This document shows positions 1 through 8,293 of a DNA stretch of 64,000 bases, one piece after another. Made by a program: the position numbers and the translations under genes. Below the pieces are notes generated by a model. It ran no database searches. It had not been told where the DNA came from and saw nothing but the letters and a program-made list of their open reading frames with translations. This stretch comes from Sphingobium yanoikuyae (lineage in GTDB: Bacteria > Pseudomonadota > Alphaproteobacteria > Sphingomonadales > Sphingomonadaceae): assembly GCF_013001025.1 (NCBI RefSeq), contig NZ_CP053021.1, forward strand, positions 4,471,001 to 4,535,000, written 5' to 3'. How positions within the stretch are numbered: the first letter of the stretch is position 1; every line of letters begins with the position of its first letter.

Positions 1-2
1 CC

Positions 3-944
3 ATGGACCTGCTGATGGCGGCGGCGCCCTGGCTGCTCTTGCTGTCCATCCCCTATGTCATCTGGCTCGACCGCCGGCTGGTCGAACCGCGCGATGCCTG
101 TTTCGCCTTCGGCCAATGGGTCATTGGCGGCGCGGCCGGCAAGGCGGACATGGCGCAGGTCGCCAATCATGCCCGCGCCTGGGCGGTGAAGGGCTTTTTC
201 ACCGCCTTCATGATCAGCATCGTGCCGGGCAATTTTTCCAGCGTCATCGACTGGCGGCTCGACGACCTGCTGCACAATCCGGTCGCGCTGACCGGTTTCC
301 TGATCGGCATCATGTTCATGATCGACGTCTGCATGGCGACGGTCGGCTATCTGCTGACGATGAAACCGCTGGATTCGCATATTCGCACCGCCAATCCCTA
401 TCTGGGCGGCTGGCTCGCGGCTTTGCTTTGCTATCCGCCCTTCGTCATGATGGGAGCGGGCGGCCCGTTCGACTATCATGGTGGCGGCGCCGAATGGGAT
501 GTCTGGACGCGGGGCATGCCGGCGCTGCAATGGGGGCTGGGCGCCTTGCTGGTGCTGCTGACCGCCATCTATGCCTGGGCGACGGTCGTCTTCGGCATCC
601 GCTTCTCCAACCTCACCCATCGCGGCATATTGACCCATGGGCCCTATCGCTGGACCCGTCACCCGGCCTATCTGACCAAGAATCTCTTCTGGTGGTTCTC
701 GTCGCTGCCCTTCCTCACCACCACCGGCAGCCTGACCGACATGGTGCGCAATTGCGCGCTGCTGGGGGTCACCAACGCTGTCTATTATTGGCGGGCCAAG
801 ACGGAGGAGCAGCATCTGTCCGCCGATCCCGCCTATCAGGCCTATAGCGACTGGATGGCGCGCAATGCGCCGGTGCCGCGCTTCTTCGCCTGGGTCGTCG
901 GCCGCAAGCCGGACGCGCCACGGGAAACCCAGCCCGCCGAATGA
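3..944 (+). CDS. ICMT/phospholipid-methyltransferase-like integral membrane protein (start may lie upstream of the window)
   Basis: A 313-residue, strongly hydrophobic protein with several membrane segments. Its C-terminal third carries the signature of isoprenylcysteine carboxyl methyltransferase/PEMT-like enzymes: GPYRWTRHPAYLTKN at about residues 211-225, then an acidic EEQHL about 45 residues later and an aromatic-rich tail ending in a proline-containing segment. Such proteins are SAM-dependent methyltransferases that act on lipid or small hydrophobic substrates in the inner membrane; the substrate cannot be told here. The first ATG is two bases from the window edge, so the true start may be further upstream. 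The next gene, gshA, is convergent and ends 18 bases away. Confidence 0.7.
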   Translation: MDLLMAAAPWLLLLSIPYVIWLDRRLVEPRDACFAFGQWVIGGAAGKADMAQVANHARAWAVKGFFTAFMISIVPGNFSSVIDWRLDDLLHNPVALTGFLIGIMFMIDVCMATVGYLLTMKPLDSHIRTANPYLGGWLAALLCYPPFVMMGAGGPFDYHGGGAEWDVWTRGMPALQWGLGALLVLLTAIYAWATVVFGIRFSNLTHRGILTHGPYRWTRHPAYLTKNLFWWFSSLPFLTTTGSLTDMVRNCALLGVTNAVYYWRAKTEEQHLSADPAYQAYSDWMARNAPVPRFFAWVVGRKPDAPRETQPAE

Positions 945-962
945 CCGGCGGGCCGGGTAGGA

Positions 963-2336
963 TCAGAAGCTTTCCTCGGCATAGACGCGGCTGACATCGC
1001 CGCCCCATTCGCCATGATAGCGGTCGAGCAGCCGCTCGGCCGGGGTCTTGCCGGTGGCGATCACTTCATCGAGGGCCGACAGATAGCCGGTCTCATTGTC
1101 GCCTGCAGCGTTGAACCGCTGACGCGCGGCCAGACCGGAGCGGGCGATATCCAGCACCTGCGGCGCAATGTCACGCAGCGTGCGCCCGCCCGACACCGGC
1201 GCGTCGAGGCCCAGCTTCGGCACGGAATCGCGCAGTATCTGCCGCTCCTCCATGCTCCAGTCCTTGACCAGATCCCAGGCGGCGTCGAGCGCGCCCTGGT
1301 CATAGAGCAGGCCGACCCACAGGGCCGGCAGCGCGCAGATGCGATTCCACGGTCCGCCGTCGGACCCGCGCATTTCCAGGAAGCTCTTGAGGCGCACTTC
1401 GGGGAAGGCGGTGGAGAGATGATCCTCCCAATCCTTCTCGGTCGGCTTCTCGCCCGGCAGCACCGACAGCTTGCCGTCCAGGAAGTCGCGGAAGGAAAGC
1501 CCCGCCGCATCGATATATTTGCCGTCGCGGTAGACGAAATACATCGGCACATCGAGCGCATAGTCGGCATAGCGCTCGTAACCAAAGCCATCCTCGAACA
1601 CGAAGGGCAGCATGCCGGTGCGCTGCGGGTCGGTGTCCGACCAGATATGGCTGCGATAGGACAGGAAGCCGTTGGGCTTGCCCTCGGTGAAGGGCGAATT
1701 GGCGAACAGCGCGGTGCCGAGCGGCTGCAGCGCCAGCGAGACGCGGAACTTCTGCACCATGTCCGCCTCGCTGCCATAATCGAGGTTGGTCTGGATGGTG
1801 CAGGTGCGCAGCATCATGTCCAGGCCCATCGATCCCACGCGCGGCATGTGCCGCAGCATGATGTCGTACCGACCCTTGGGCATGATCGGCAGCTCGGCGC
1901 GGGTCTTGTCCGGCCACATGCCCAGGCCCAGGAAGCCCAGCCCCAGCATGTCGCCGACATATTTCACCTGTTCCAGATGGCGGCCGGTCTCGGCGCAGGT
2001 CTGGTGCAGATTGTCGAGCGGCGCACCGCTGAGTTCCAGCTGGCCCGCCGGTTCCAGGCTGATCGTGCCGTCGGCGCCGGACAAAGCGATGATATTGTCG
2101 CCCTCGAACACCGGGCTCCAGCCATAGCGGGTCAGGCCGATCAGCAGCGTGTGGATGCCGCCCTTTTCCTCATAGGCCGGGGCGTGATGGTCCTTCGTCG
2201 AATAGACGAATTTCTCGTGTTCGGTGCCGATCCGCCAGCGATCCTTGGGCTTGGCGCCCTTGGCAAAGGCCGCGATCAGCTGGTCGCGGCTTTCGATGAC
2301 GGGATCATGTCCGCCCGAGTCTGTTCTGGTGCTCAT
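963..2336 (-). CDS. gshA: Glutamate-cysteine ligase, plant/proteobacterial type
   Basis: 457 residues, the usual length for the class 3 (plant-like) glutamate-cysteine ligase of alphaproteobacteria. It catalyses ATP-dependent joining of L-glutamate and L-cysteine, the first step of glutathione synthesis, in the cytosol. Recognisable blocks are RIGTEHEKFVY (about 36-46), SLEPAGQLELSGAP (about 93-106), MLRTCTIQTNLDY in the middle and FLEMRGSDGGPWNR (about 320-333). rsmE lies upstream on the same strand, about 100 bases away, an order seen in related bacteria. No second start competes strongly with the ATG at 2336. Confidence 0.93.
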   Translation of the reverse strand: MSTRTDSGGHDPVIESRDQLIAAFAKGAKPKDRWRIGTEHEKFVYSTKDHHAPAYEEKGGIHTLLIGLTRYGWSPVFEGDNIIALSGADGTISLEPAGQLELSGAPLDNLHQTCAETGRHLEQVKYVGDMLGLGFLGLGMWPDKTRAELPIMPKGRYDIMLRHMPRVGSMGLDMMLRTCTIQTNLDYGSEADMVQKFRVSLALQPLGTALFANSPFTEGKPNGFLSYRSHIWSDTDPQRTGMLPFVFEDGFGYERYADYALDVPMYFVYRDGKYIDAAGLSFRDFLDGKLSVLPGEKPTEKDWEDHLSTAFPEVRLKSFLEMRGSDGGPWNRICALPALWVGLLYDQGALDAAWDLVKDWSMEERQILRDSVPKLGLDAPVSGGRTLRDIAPQVLDIARSGLAARQRFNAAGDNETGYLSALDEVIATGKTPAERLLDRYHGEWGGDVSRVYAEESF

Positions 2337-2437
2337 GCCCCGCCCTTAATCTTTCCCCTTTGCGCGTCAAATCGAGGCGCGAATGCGACAGATAAGGCAG
2401 GCCTATGTCCGCTTCAATTGGTTGCGGAAGAAAACCA

Positions 2438-3184
2438 TTAGCCCCAGTCGCCATTCACCGTCATCCAGGCCGCCGTCGCGGCGATCGCGGCCGTCTCCGC
2501 GCGCAGGATTCGCGGGCCCAGCGACACCGGCACGGCACCCGGCGTCGCCCGGATCGCCTCGCGCTCGGCCGGATCGAATCCGCCCTCCGGCCCGACCAGG
2601 AAGGCCGCCGGGCCGGGATGGGCGCGCAAGGTTTCGTCCAGCGATGCCCCACCAGTCTCGTCGGCGAAGAACAGATGTCGCTCGGCCGACCAGCCCTTCA
2701 GCAGCGCGTCGAGCTTCACCATCTCGGTCAGCTCGGGCAGGGCGGTGCGCCCGCATTGCTCGGCTGCCTCGACCAGATGGGCGTGCAGCCGGTCGAGATT
2801 GAGCTTGTCGACCACCGCTCGCCGGGTCAGCACCGGCTGCAATCGCGCGACGCCCAGTTCGCACGCCTTTTCCGCGATCAGGTCGATCCGCCCCTTCTTG
2901 ATCGGCGCGCAGCACAGCCAGAAATCGGGCACCACCTCCGGCGGCTTGGTTTGCTGCACGCATTCCAGCACCAGGTCGCGCTTGCGGATATCGCGCGCCC
3001 GCGCCGCCCATTCGCCCGACTTGCCGTCGAACAGCAGCACGATATCGTCCGGCTTCACCCGCATCACGCTGATGAGGTAATGGGCGCCATTGCCGTCCAC
3101 CGGCACGGCGACCCCTTCGCCCAGCAGTGTTTCGACATGCAGGCGCGGGGCGCTCTGCGGCGGCCAGGCGGGGGTAGCGGTCAT
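2438..3184 (-). CDS. rsmE: 16S rRNA (uracil(1498)-N(3))-methyltransferase
   Basis: 248 residues matching the RsmE family, a SPOUT-fold enzyme that methylates U1498 of 16S rRNA using SAM. An N-terminal PUA-like region contains HYLISVMRVKPDD (about 36-48). The C-terminal knot carries LVGPEGGFDPAEREAI and then VSLGPRILRAETAAIAA, the SAM-binding motifs of the family. It is divergent from ubiA across a 95-base gap that should hold both promoters, and is probably co-transcribed with gshA downstream. Confidence 0.93.
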   Translation of the reverse strand: MTATPAWPPQSAPRLHVETLLGEGVAVPVDGNGAHYLISVMRVKPDDIVLLFDGKSGEWAARARDIRKRDLVLECVQQTKPPEVVPDFWLCCAPIKKGRIDLIAEKACELGVARLQPVLTRRAVVDKLNLDRLHAHLVEAAEQCGRTALPELTEMVKLDALLKGWSAERHLFFADETGGASLDETLRAHPGPAAFLVGPEGGFDPAEREAIRATPGAVPVSLGPRILRAETAAIAATAAWMTVNGDWG

Positions 3185-3279
3185 TTTGTCTCGTCCATTC
3201 CGGCCGCGCTTGTCGTCGGCCCGATCTTCCCTAAAGAGGAAAGCGCGTTCCCGACAAGCGCGGGACGAACGGAGTTGCA

Positions 3280-4188
3280 GTGAATCAGTCGATCGTCCCC
3301 GACAGCGAAGCGCGCGGCTTGCTTGCGCGCCTGCCGGAAACCCCGCGAATCCTGGCCTCGCTGGCCCGACTCGACCGGCCGATCGGCTGGTGGCTGCTAT
3401 TCTGGCCCGGCGCCTGGGCGGTGGCGCTGGCGGGCGGCGCCTTTGTCCGCTGGCCGCTGATCCTCTGGCTGCTGCTCGGCAGCATCGCGATGCGCGGCGC
3501 AGGCTGCGTCTTCAACGACATCGTCGATCGCGATCTCGACGCGCGGGTCGCGCGCACCGCCGCCCGCCCGCTCGCCAGCGGCGCGATGTCGGTCAAGACC
3601 GCCTGGGCCTGGCTGCTCGCGCTCTGCCTGATCGGCCTGATCGTGCTGTTTCAGCTCAGCGGCTATGCCCAGGTCGTGGCGCTCGGCTCGCTGGCGCTGG
3701 TCGCCGCCTATCCCTTCATGAAGCGGATCACCGGCTGGCCGCAGGTCTGGCTCGGCATCGTCTTTTCCTGGGCGGCGCTGGTCGGCTGGAGCGAGATCGC
3801 CGGCGCGCTGACCCTGCCGGGCCTGTGCCTCTATGCCGGCTGCATCTTCTGGGTGCTGGGCTATGACACCATCTATGCATTGCAGGACCGGGAGGATGAC
3901 GCGCTGATCGGCATCGGCTCCAGCGCCCTGTCGATGGGCCGCCATGTCCGGGGCGGGGTGACGCTCTGCTATCTCGTCGCGCTTGCGCTCTGGGCCAGTG
4001 CCATCTGGCAGGTCCGGCCGCAGCTGCTGGCGCTGGTCGCGCTGGTGCCGATGGCCGCCCATCTGCTCTGGCAGGTCGGCACGCTGAAGGAAGACGGCAC
4101 CGATCCGCTCGTCAAATTCCGCTCCAACCGTTTTGCAGGATTGCTGATGTTCCTTGCCTGTCTGGTCGTCGGGAGTGCTGGCGCATGA
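3280..4188 (+). CDS. ubiA: 4-hydroxybenzoate octaprenyltransferase
   Basis: 302 residues starting at GTG 3280, placed by a GGAG ribosome-binding site at 3271-3274. It is an integral membrane prenyltransferase that attaches the polyprenyl tail to 4-hydroxybenzoate in ubiquinone synthesis. The first Asp-rich motif NDIVDRDLD is at residues 79-87 and the second, ALQDREDD, is near residue 205; between and after them are the expected hydrophobic helices. The C-terminal part, with DPLVKFRSNRFAGLL, is also typical. The stop codon overlaps the ATG of the phospholipase D gene (ATGA at 4185-4188), so the two are probably translationally coupled. Confidence 0.94.
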   Translation: MNQSIVPDSEARGLLARLPETPRILASLARLDRPIGWWLLFWPGAWAVALAGGAFVRWPLILWLLLGSIAMRGAGCVFNDIVDRDLDARVARTAARPLASGAMSVKTAWAWLLALCLIGLIVLFQLSGYAQVVALGSLALVAAYPFMKRITGWPQVWLGIVFSWAALVGWSEIAGALTLPGLCLYAGCIFWVLGYDTIYALQDREDDALIGIGSSALSMGRHVRGGVTLCYLVALALWASAIWQVRPQLLALVALVPMAAHLLWQVGTLKEDGTDPLVKFRSNRFAGLLMFLACLVVGSAGA

Positions 4189-5651
4189 GCATGACCGGCC
4201 TTCCCACCCCCGGCGCGGATTGCTGGCGCATCGAACAGGCGGTGCGCGCCAGCGTGATCGTCGATGCCGACGCCTATTTCCGCCATGCCCGCGCCGCGAT
4301 GCTGAAGGCGAAGAAGCGGATCATGCTGATCGGCTGGGATTTCGACGCCGCGATCAGCCTGATCCGCGAGGACCAGGCCGATGATGGCGCGCCGGTGGTG
4401 ATCGGCGACTTCATCAGCTGGCTGGTGGAACGCACGCCGGACCTGGAAATCTATCTGTTGCGTTGGGACATGGGCGCGATGAAGTCGATGGTCCGGCCGA
4501 CCAACCTCTTCACCACGCTCAAATGGATGGCCCATCCGCGCGTCACGGTGAAGCTGGACGGCCATCATCCGCCTGCCGCCTCGCATCACCAGAAGATCGT
4601 GGTGATCGACGATTGCTTCGCCTTTTGCGGCGGAATCGACATGACCGGCGACCGCTGGGACACGCGCCATCATCGCGACGAGGATCCGGCCCGCCGCCAT
4701 CCCGATGGCTCTCCCTATGGCCCCTGGCATGATGCCACGACCGCGTTGCAGGGGCCGGTGGCGATGGCGCTGGGCGACCATGCCCGCGCCCGCTGGGTCG
4801 GCGCCGGCGGTGACGCGCTGGCCCCGGTCGAGGGCGAATATGATTGCTGGCCCGACGCGCTGCCGGTCCATTTCGAGCATGTCGACGTCGCCATCGCCCG
4901 CTCCGCGCCGAAGATGGACGATCAGGACGAACTGATCGAGATCGAGAAGCTCTATCTCCACCAGATCGCGGCCGCCCGGCACTGCATCTATGCCGAAAGC
5001 CAATATTTCGCCTCGCGCCGCATTGCCGAGGCGATCGCCAAGCGGCTCGGCGATCCGGATGGACCGGACATCGTCATCATCAACCCGCTCCAGGCCGATG
5101 GCTGGCTGGAACAGCAGGCGATGGACACCGCCCGCGCCCGCCTGTTCGAGGCGCTCAAGGAGCGCGACCCGCATGGCAAGCTGCGCATCTACCACCCCTT
5201 CACCACGCGCGGCGCCCCCATTTATGTCCATGCCAAGATATTGATCGTCGACGATCGGCTGATCCGCGTCGGATCGTCCAACATGAACAACCGCTCGATG
5301 CGGCTCGATACCGAATGCGACGTGGTGATCGACACCGCGCTGCCCGGCAATGACGGCCGGCAGGATGCGATCCTCGCCATTCGCGACGACCTGATCGCCG
5401 AACATCTCGATTTGCCGCGCGAGCGTGTGTCGGCGGTGATCGCCCAGCGCGGCCTGATCGCCGCGATCGAGGAATTGCGCACCAAGCCCGGCCGCACCCT
5501 GCGCCCCTATGAGGTGCCGGACCTCGCCGATGTCCAGGCCTGGCTCGCCGACAATGAGGTGCTCGATCCCGAAGGCCCGGACGAGATGTTCGAACCGGTC
5601 AGCGAACGCGGCCTGTTCCGCCGGATGAAAGGCTGGTTCGGCCGGAGCTAA
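4185..5651 (+). CDS. Phospholipase D / cardiolipin synthase-family protein
   Basis: 488 residues with two HKD motifs: HHQKIVVIDD (His135, Lys137, Asp142) and HAKILIVDDRLIRVGSSNMN (His349, Lys351, Asp356). Two HxKxxxxD motifs form one active site in the phospholipase D superfamily, which hydrolyses or transfers phosphodiester head groups. There is no N-terminal membrane anchor of the kind usual in cardiolipin synthase ClsA, and the long middle region fits the soluble bacterial PLD group better. The gene follows ubiA with a 4-base overlap. Its stop overlaps the stop of the convergent aminotransferase gene. The physiological substrate is not evident. Confidence 0.88.
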   Translation: MSMTGLPTPGADCWRIEQAVRASVIVDADAYFRHARAAMLKAKKRIMLIGWDFDAAISLIREDQADDGAPVVIGDFISWLVERTPDLEIYLLRWDMGAMKSMVRPTNLFTTLKWMAHPRVTVKLDGHHPPAASHHQKIVVIDDCFAFCGGIDMTGDRWDTRHHRDEDPARRHPDGSPYGPWHDATTALQGPVAMALGDHARARWVGAGGDALAPVEGEYDCWPDALPVHFEHVDVAIARSAPKMDDQDELIEIEKLYLHQIAAARHCIYAESQYFASRRIAEAIAKRLGDPDGPDIVIINPLQADGWLEQQAMDTARARLFEALKERDPHGKLRIYHPFTTRGAPIYVHAKILIVDDRLIRVGSSNMNNRSMRLDTECDVVIDTALPGNDGRQDAILAIRDDLIAEHLDLPRERVSAVIAQRGLIAAIEELRTKPGRTLRPYEVPDLADVQAWLADNEVLDPEGPDEMFEPVSERGLFRRMKGWFGRS

Positions 5652-6754
5652 ACTATGGTGAGGGCAGTCGCGATCCGCTCCACCGCGATCGCGAAGCCTT
5701 CGGCCTGCTGCGCGAAGCCCAGCCGGATATGCGCCGGTTGGCCGAAGCAGTCACCCGGCGCCAGCAGCACGCCCTGCGCCGCCAGCGCCGCGCACAGCGG
5801 CCGGCTGTCGCGCCCGTCGCCCAGCCAGGGAAAGGCGGTGGTGCCACCCTGTGGCCGCACCCATTGCAGCTTGCCGTCGGCCTCGTCGATCAGCCGGTCG
5901 AGGACAGCGATGTTGACAGTGGCAACGGCCTTCAGCCGATCGGTGATGGCTGCGCTATGCTCCAGCGCATGGGTCGCCAGCCGCTCCAGCAGCGGCGAAC
6001 TGCTGATCGTGAAATAACTGCGCGCGTCGATGATCCGGGCGCGCTGCGCGTCGTCGGGCGCGATGATCCAGCCCATCCGCAACCCCGGCAGCGACAGCGC
6101 CTTGGACATGTCGCTGGTGACATAGGCGTTGGGGATGCCGGCGGCCGATTGCTGGGGCGTGCCGAAATAGAGCGGATGATAGACCTCGTCGACCAGCAGC
6201 GGCACGCCGCGCTCGGCCAGCGCCGCCGCCAGCCGTGCGATCTCCGCGCGCGGCAGCACCGATCCACTGGGATTGTGCGGCGTGTTGACCACGACCCCGG
6301 CGGTGTCGCCATCGACCAGCGCCAGGATCGCATCCACATCCTGCGCAAAGCCGGTCTCTCGTGTCAGCGCATAGTGCTGCGTCCCCAGTCCCCAGGCCTG
6401 CGCCACCGCCGCATAGGCCGGATAGCCGGGATCCGGCATCAGCATATGCGCGCCCGGTCGCGCCGCGAGGCAGAAGAAGATCGACAGCGCCTCCGACGAT
6501 CCGGTGGTGACCACCACCCTGTCAGCTTCGCTGTCATGAAAGGCGGCGATCGCCGCGCGCAAGGCCGTGCTCCCCTCGGGCGGGGCATAGCTCAGCACGG
6601 TGTCGTCGATCGCCAGCGGCGCGTCGCCCAGCGCGCAAATCTCCGCCACGCTCCAGCGCGGCCCCGTGCTCGACGCCAGATTATAGGCGATCGGCGGCAC
6701 CGCGAAATCATAGGCCGACAGCCAATGGTCGAGGGCAAAGGGCGGCAGGTCCAT
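5648..6754 (-). CDS. Class I/II PLP-dependent aminotransferase
   Basis: 368 residues with a fold-type I aminotransferase pattern. The PLP phosphate-binding region is TTGSSEAL (about 83-90), the Asn of HNPSG is at residue 161, the pyridine-binding Asp at 189 with Tyr192, the Schiff-base lysine Lys218 lies in SDMSKALSLPGLRMGW, and a C-terminal Arg in AHIRLGFA would bind the substrate carboxylate. Amino-donor specificity cannot be read from the sequence. The IS element ends 81 bases upstream of its ATG, in the same orientation, so its native promoter region has been separated from older upstream DNA. Confidence 0.85.
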   Translation of the reverse strand: MDLPPFALDHWLSAYDFAVPPIAYNLASSTGPRWSVAEICALGDAPLAIDDTVLSYAPPEGSTALRAAIAAFHDSEADRVVVTTGSSEALSIFFCLAARPGAHMLMPDPGYPAYAAVAQAWGLGTQHYALTRETGFAQDVDAILALVDGDTAGVVVNTPHNPSGSVLPRAEIARLAAALAERGVPLLVDEVYHPLYFGTPQQSAAGIPNAYVTSDMSKALSLPGLRMGWIIAPDDAQRARIIDARSYFTISSSPLLERLATHALEHSAAITDRLKAVATVNIAVLDRLIDEADGKLQWVRPQGGTTAFPWLGDGRDSRPLCAALAAQGVLLAPGDCFGQPAHIRLGFAQQAEGFAIAVERIATALTIV

Positions 6755-6835
6755 GGCACAACTCCGTGATCAGGCCGCCACAGTCGGCAATCGACGCCGA
6801 CCGGCAAGGTCCAGTCGCGGAAAGGCGGCTCCTAG

Positions 6836-6851
6836 GCGGTGTTGACACTTA
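6836..6851 (+). repeat. Left terminal inverted repeat of the IS
   Basis: The first 16 bases inside the CTAG duplication match the inverted right end at 13 positions. The last three bases overlap the transposase stop codon. Confidence 0.75.
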
Positions 6852-7603
6852 CCTGAGCCATAGGACGGTAGCGGCGAGAGTGACGACAGCGAGATAGTTT
6901 CGAGCGGTTTTCTCGAATCGTGTGGCGACACGCCGGAACTGCTTGAGTTTGCTGAAGCAGCATTCAACGAGATGGCGCTGGGCGTAGAGATGCTTGTCGA
7001 GGGGATGTTTGCGAGCGCGCGACGGGTTGCTGGGAATGACAGCGACAGCACCCTTTGCGGCGATGGCCTGACGGAAGTGATCGGCATCGTAGGCGGTATC
7101 GGCCATGATCACCTTGGCTGGCAGTCCATCGATCAGCGGCGCGGCCTGCTGCACATCGCCGCGATGACCCGCGGTGAGAGCGAACCGGACCGGGCAGCCC
7201 AGCCCGCGAACCGCAAGGTGGATCTTGGTACTCAGGCCACCGCGGGAACGGCCAATGGCTTGATCTTCAGTCCCCCTTTTTTGGCCCCTGCCGCATGTTG
7301 ATGGGCACGAACCACGGTAGAATCGACGATCAGATATTCGAAGTCCGGATCATCGGACATCGCCTCGAATATCCGCCACCATACACCCTTCGCGCTCCAT
7401 CGGCTGAAACGCCGGAAAACGCTGTTCCAGTCCCCAAACACTTCGGGAAGGTCACGCCAGGGGGAACCCGTCCGCACGATCCAGAGCACAGCCTCAACGA
7501 ACATCCGATTGTCCCGGCCCGTCGAACCCTTCTGTTCAGGGCGCCCGATGATCAGCGGCGCCATCCGCTCCCACGACGCATCGCTCAGCACCAATCGATC
7601 CAT
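6849..7603 (-). CDS. IS5-family transposase, produced by -1 programmed frameshift (orfA 7603-7232, orfB ending 6849)
   Basis: The upstream frame starts at ATG 7603 (MDRLVLSDASWERM) and contains the IS5 N-terminal domain plus the first catalytic Asp in LIVDSTVVRAHQH. It stops at 7232. A run of six A followed by five G at 7282-7272 lets the ribosome slip back one base into the second frame (EDQAIGRSRGGLSTKIHL), which contains the second Asp in MADTAYDADHF and the Glu in QRHLVECCFSKLKQFRR. The fused product would be about 251 residues with a complete DDE triad, so the element may still be active. The open frame continues upstream of 7603 into brnA DNA, but that part is not part of the IS. Confidence 0.88.
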
Positions 7604-7664
7604 CACACCCAAAACCGCCTCCAAAAGACAGCCTTGAATCAGACTTCTCCGTAAATGGGAATCC

Positions 7665-7680
7665 TTAGAGTCCACACCAC
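7665..7680 (-). repeat. Right terminal inverted repeat of the IS
   Basis: Sixteen bases next to the right CTAG copy, complementary with mismatches to the left end. Element orientation follows the transposase. Confidence 0.75.
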
Positions 7681-7959
7681 CTAGAGGCCCAGCGCCTTGC
7701 GCAATTGCGCATTGATCCGGCTCTGCCAGCCCGGCCCCGTCGCGCGGAAGGCATCCAGCACCGCCTGATCGAGCCGCAGCGTCACCTGCTGCTTGGGCTG
7801 GTTCGATTTCGGCCGGCCGGGCTTGGTGAGCGTGCCATCGGCGGGACGGAGGATTTTTCCGGCCACCCGCAGCTCGGCGCGATCGAATTGCGCATCGCTC
7901 CATGCGGGAATGTCATCATCATCCCAGTCGGTCGGTAAAGGCTTTCTGCTCTCGGTCAT
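7681..7959 (-). CDS. brnA: BrnA family antitoxin
   Basis: 92 residues of the BrnA (COG3514) type: an acidic N-terminal part with DWDDDDIPAWSDAQFDRAE that would wrap the toxin, and a C-terminal ribbon-helix-helix-like segment KQQVTLRLDQAVLDAFRATG followed by GWQSRINAQLRKALGL. BrnA neutralises BrnT and represses its own operon by binding DNA. The start overlaps the end of brnT by 41 bases, the normal brnTA arrangement. The stop TAG is formed by the CTAG duplicated during IS insertion, so the protein is full length even though the IS directly abuts the gene. Confidence 0.88.
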   Translation of the reverse strand: MTESRKPLPTDWDDDDIPAWSDAQFDRAELRVAGKILRPADGTLTKPGRPKSNQPKQQVTLRLDQAVLDAFRATGPGWQSRINAQLRKALGL

Positions 7960-8191
7960 TGCACTTTCTCATCGAGATGATCCGGATGCCATCGTCGGTT
8001 GCGATCCAGACCATCATCACCAGTCGCTCGTTCAGCAGGCCATAGGTCTGAAACCGAGGTTCCGGATAATCGTATCGATCATCCTCAAGCGTCAGGATCG
8101 GGCCGCTCATCACCTTCAGCGCATCGGCGAAGTCCAGACCCCGCATCTGCAATGTCTTGGCGCGTTTGGCCGGATCGAAACTGATCTTCAT
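7919..8191 (-). CDS. brnT: BrnT family ribonuclease toxin
   Basis: 90 residues from ATG 8191 (MKISFDPAKRAK); an alternative in-frame ATG at 8215 would add eight residues. It matches the BrnT (COG2929) RelE-fold toxin: DPAKRAKTLQMRGLDFADAL, a central EDDRYDYPEPRFQTYG strand region, and the C-terminal RIISMRKCNDREQKAF motif with conserved Arg and Lys. BrnT cleaves RNA and slows growth until bound by BrnA. It lies upstream of and overlaps brnA. A palindrome at 8279-8292 is a candidate site for BrnA autoregulation. Confidence 0.87.
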   Translation of the reverse strand: MKISFDPAKRAKTLQMRGLDFADALKVMSGPILTLEDDRYDYPEPRFQTYGLLNERLVMMVWIATDDGIRIISMRKCNDREQKAFTDRLG

Positions 8192-8278
8192 GTCCCAATC
8201 TCCCCGATTGCCCATTTTTTACCGGCGGGATTGGAAACGCCATCGACAATCTCGCAAAGGCGCAGCGAGTCGTCAATA

Positions 8279-8292
8279 TTTGTAACTACAAA
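8279..8292. promoter_or_regulatory. AT-rich palindrome, candidate brnTA operator
   Basis: TTTGTA-AC-TACAAA is a perfect 6+6 inverted repeat around a 2-base spacer in otherwise GC-rich DNA. It lies about 90 bases upstream of the brnT ATG and immediately after the smc stop. BrnA-type antitoxins are ribbon-helix-helix repressors that bind inverted repeats at their own promoter. The assignment is inference from position and symmetry. Confidence 0.35.
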
Positions 8293-8293
8293 A

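Larger units (their letters stand above)
6836..7680 (-). mobile_element. IS5-family insertion sequence (IS427-like), apparently intact
   Basis: An 845-bp element bounded by imperfect terminal inverted repeats (GCGGTGTTGACACTTA at the left and the complement of the right end GTGGTGTGGACTCTAA; 13 of 16 match). It is flanked on both sides by CTAG (6832-6835 and 7681-7684), read as the target duplication. It contains one transposase split over two frames around an A6G5 slip site, the organisation of the IS427 group of IS5. The right-hand CTAG supplies the TAG stop of brnA. Group assignment is by recognition of the transposase, not by search. Confidence 0.9.

Noticed and set aside
6849..7154. Separate small gene for the second part of the transposase
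   Set aside because: The ATG at 7154 is inside the catalytic domain. The -1 slip at the A6 run explains both frames better.
7604..7903. N-terminal extension of the transposase frame into brnA
   Set aside because: It passes the IS boundary at 7680, so it cannot belong to the element, and is an out-of-frame reading of brnA.
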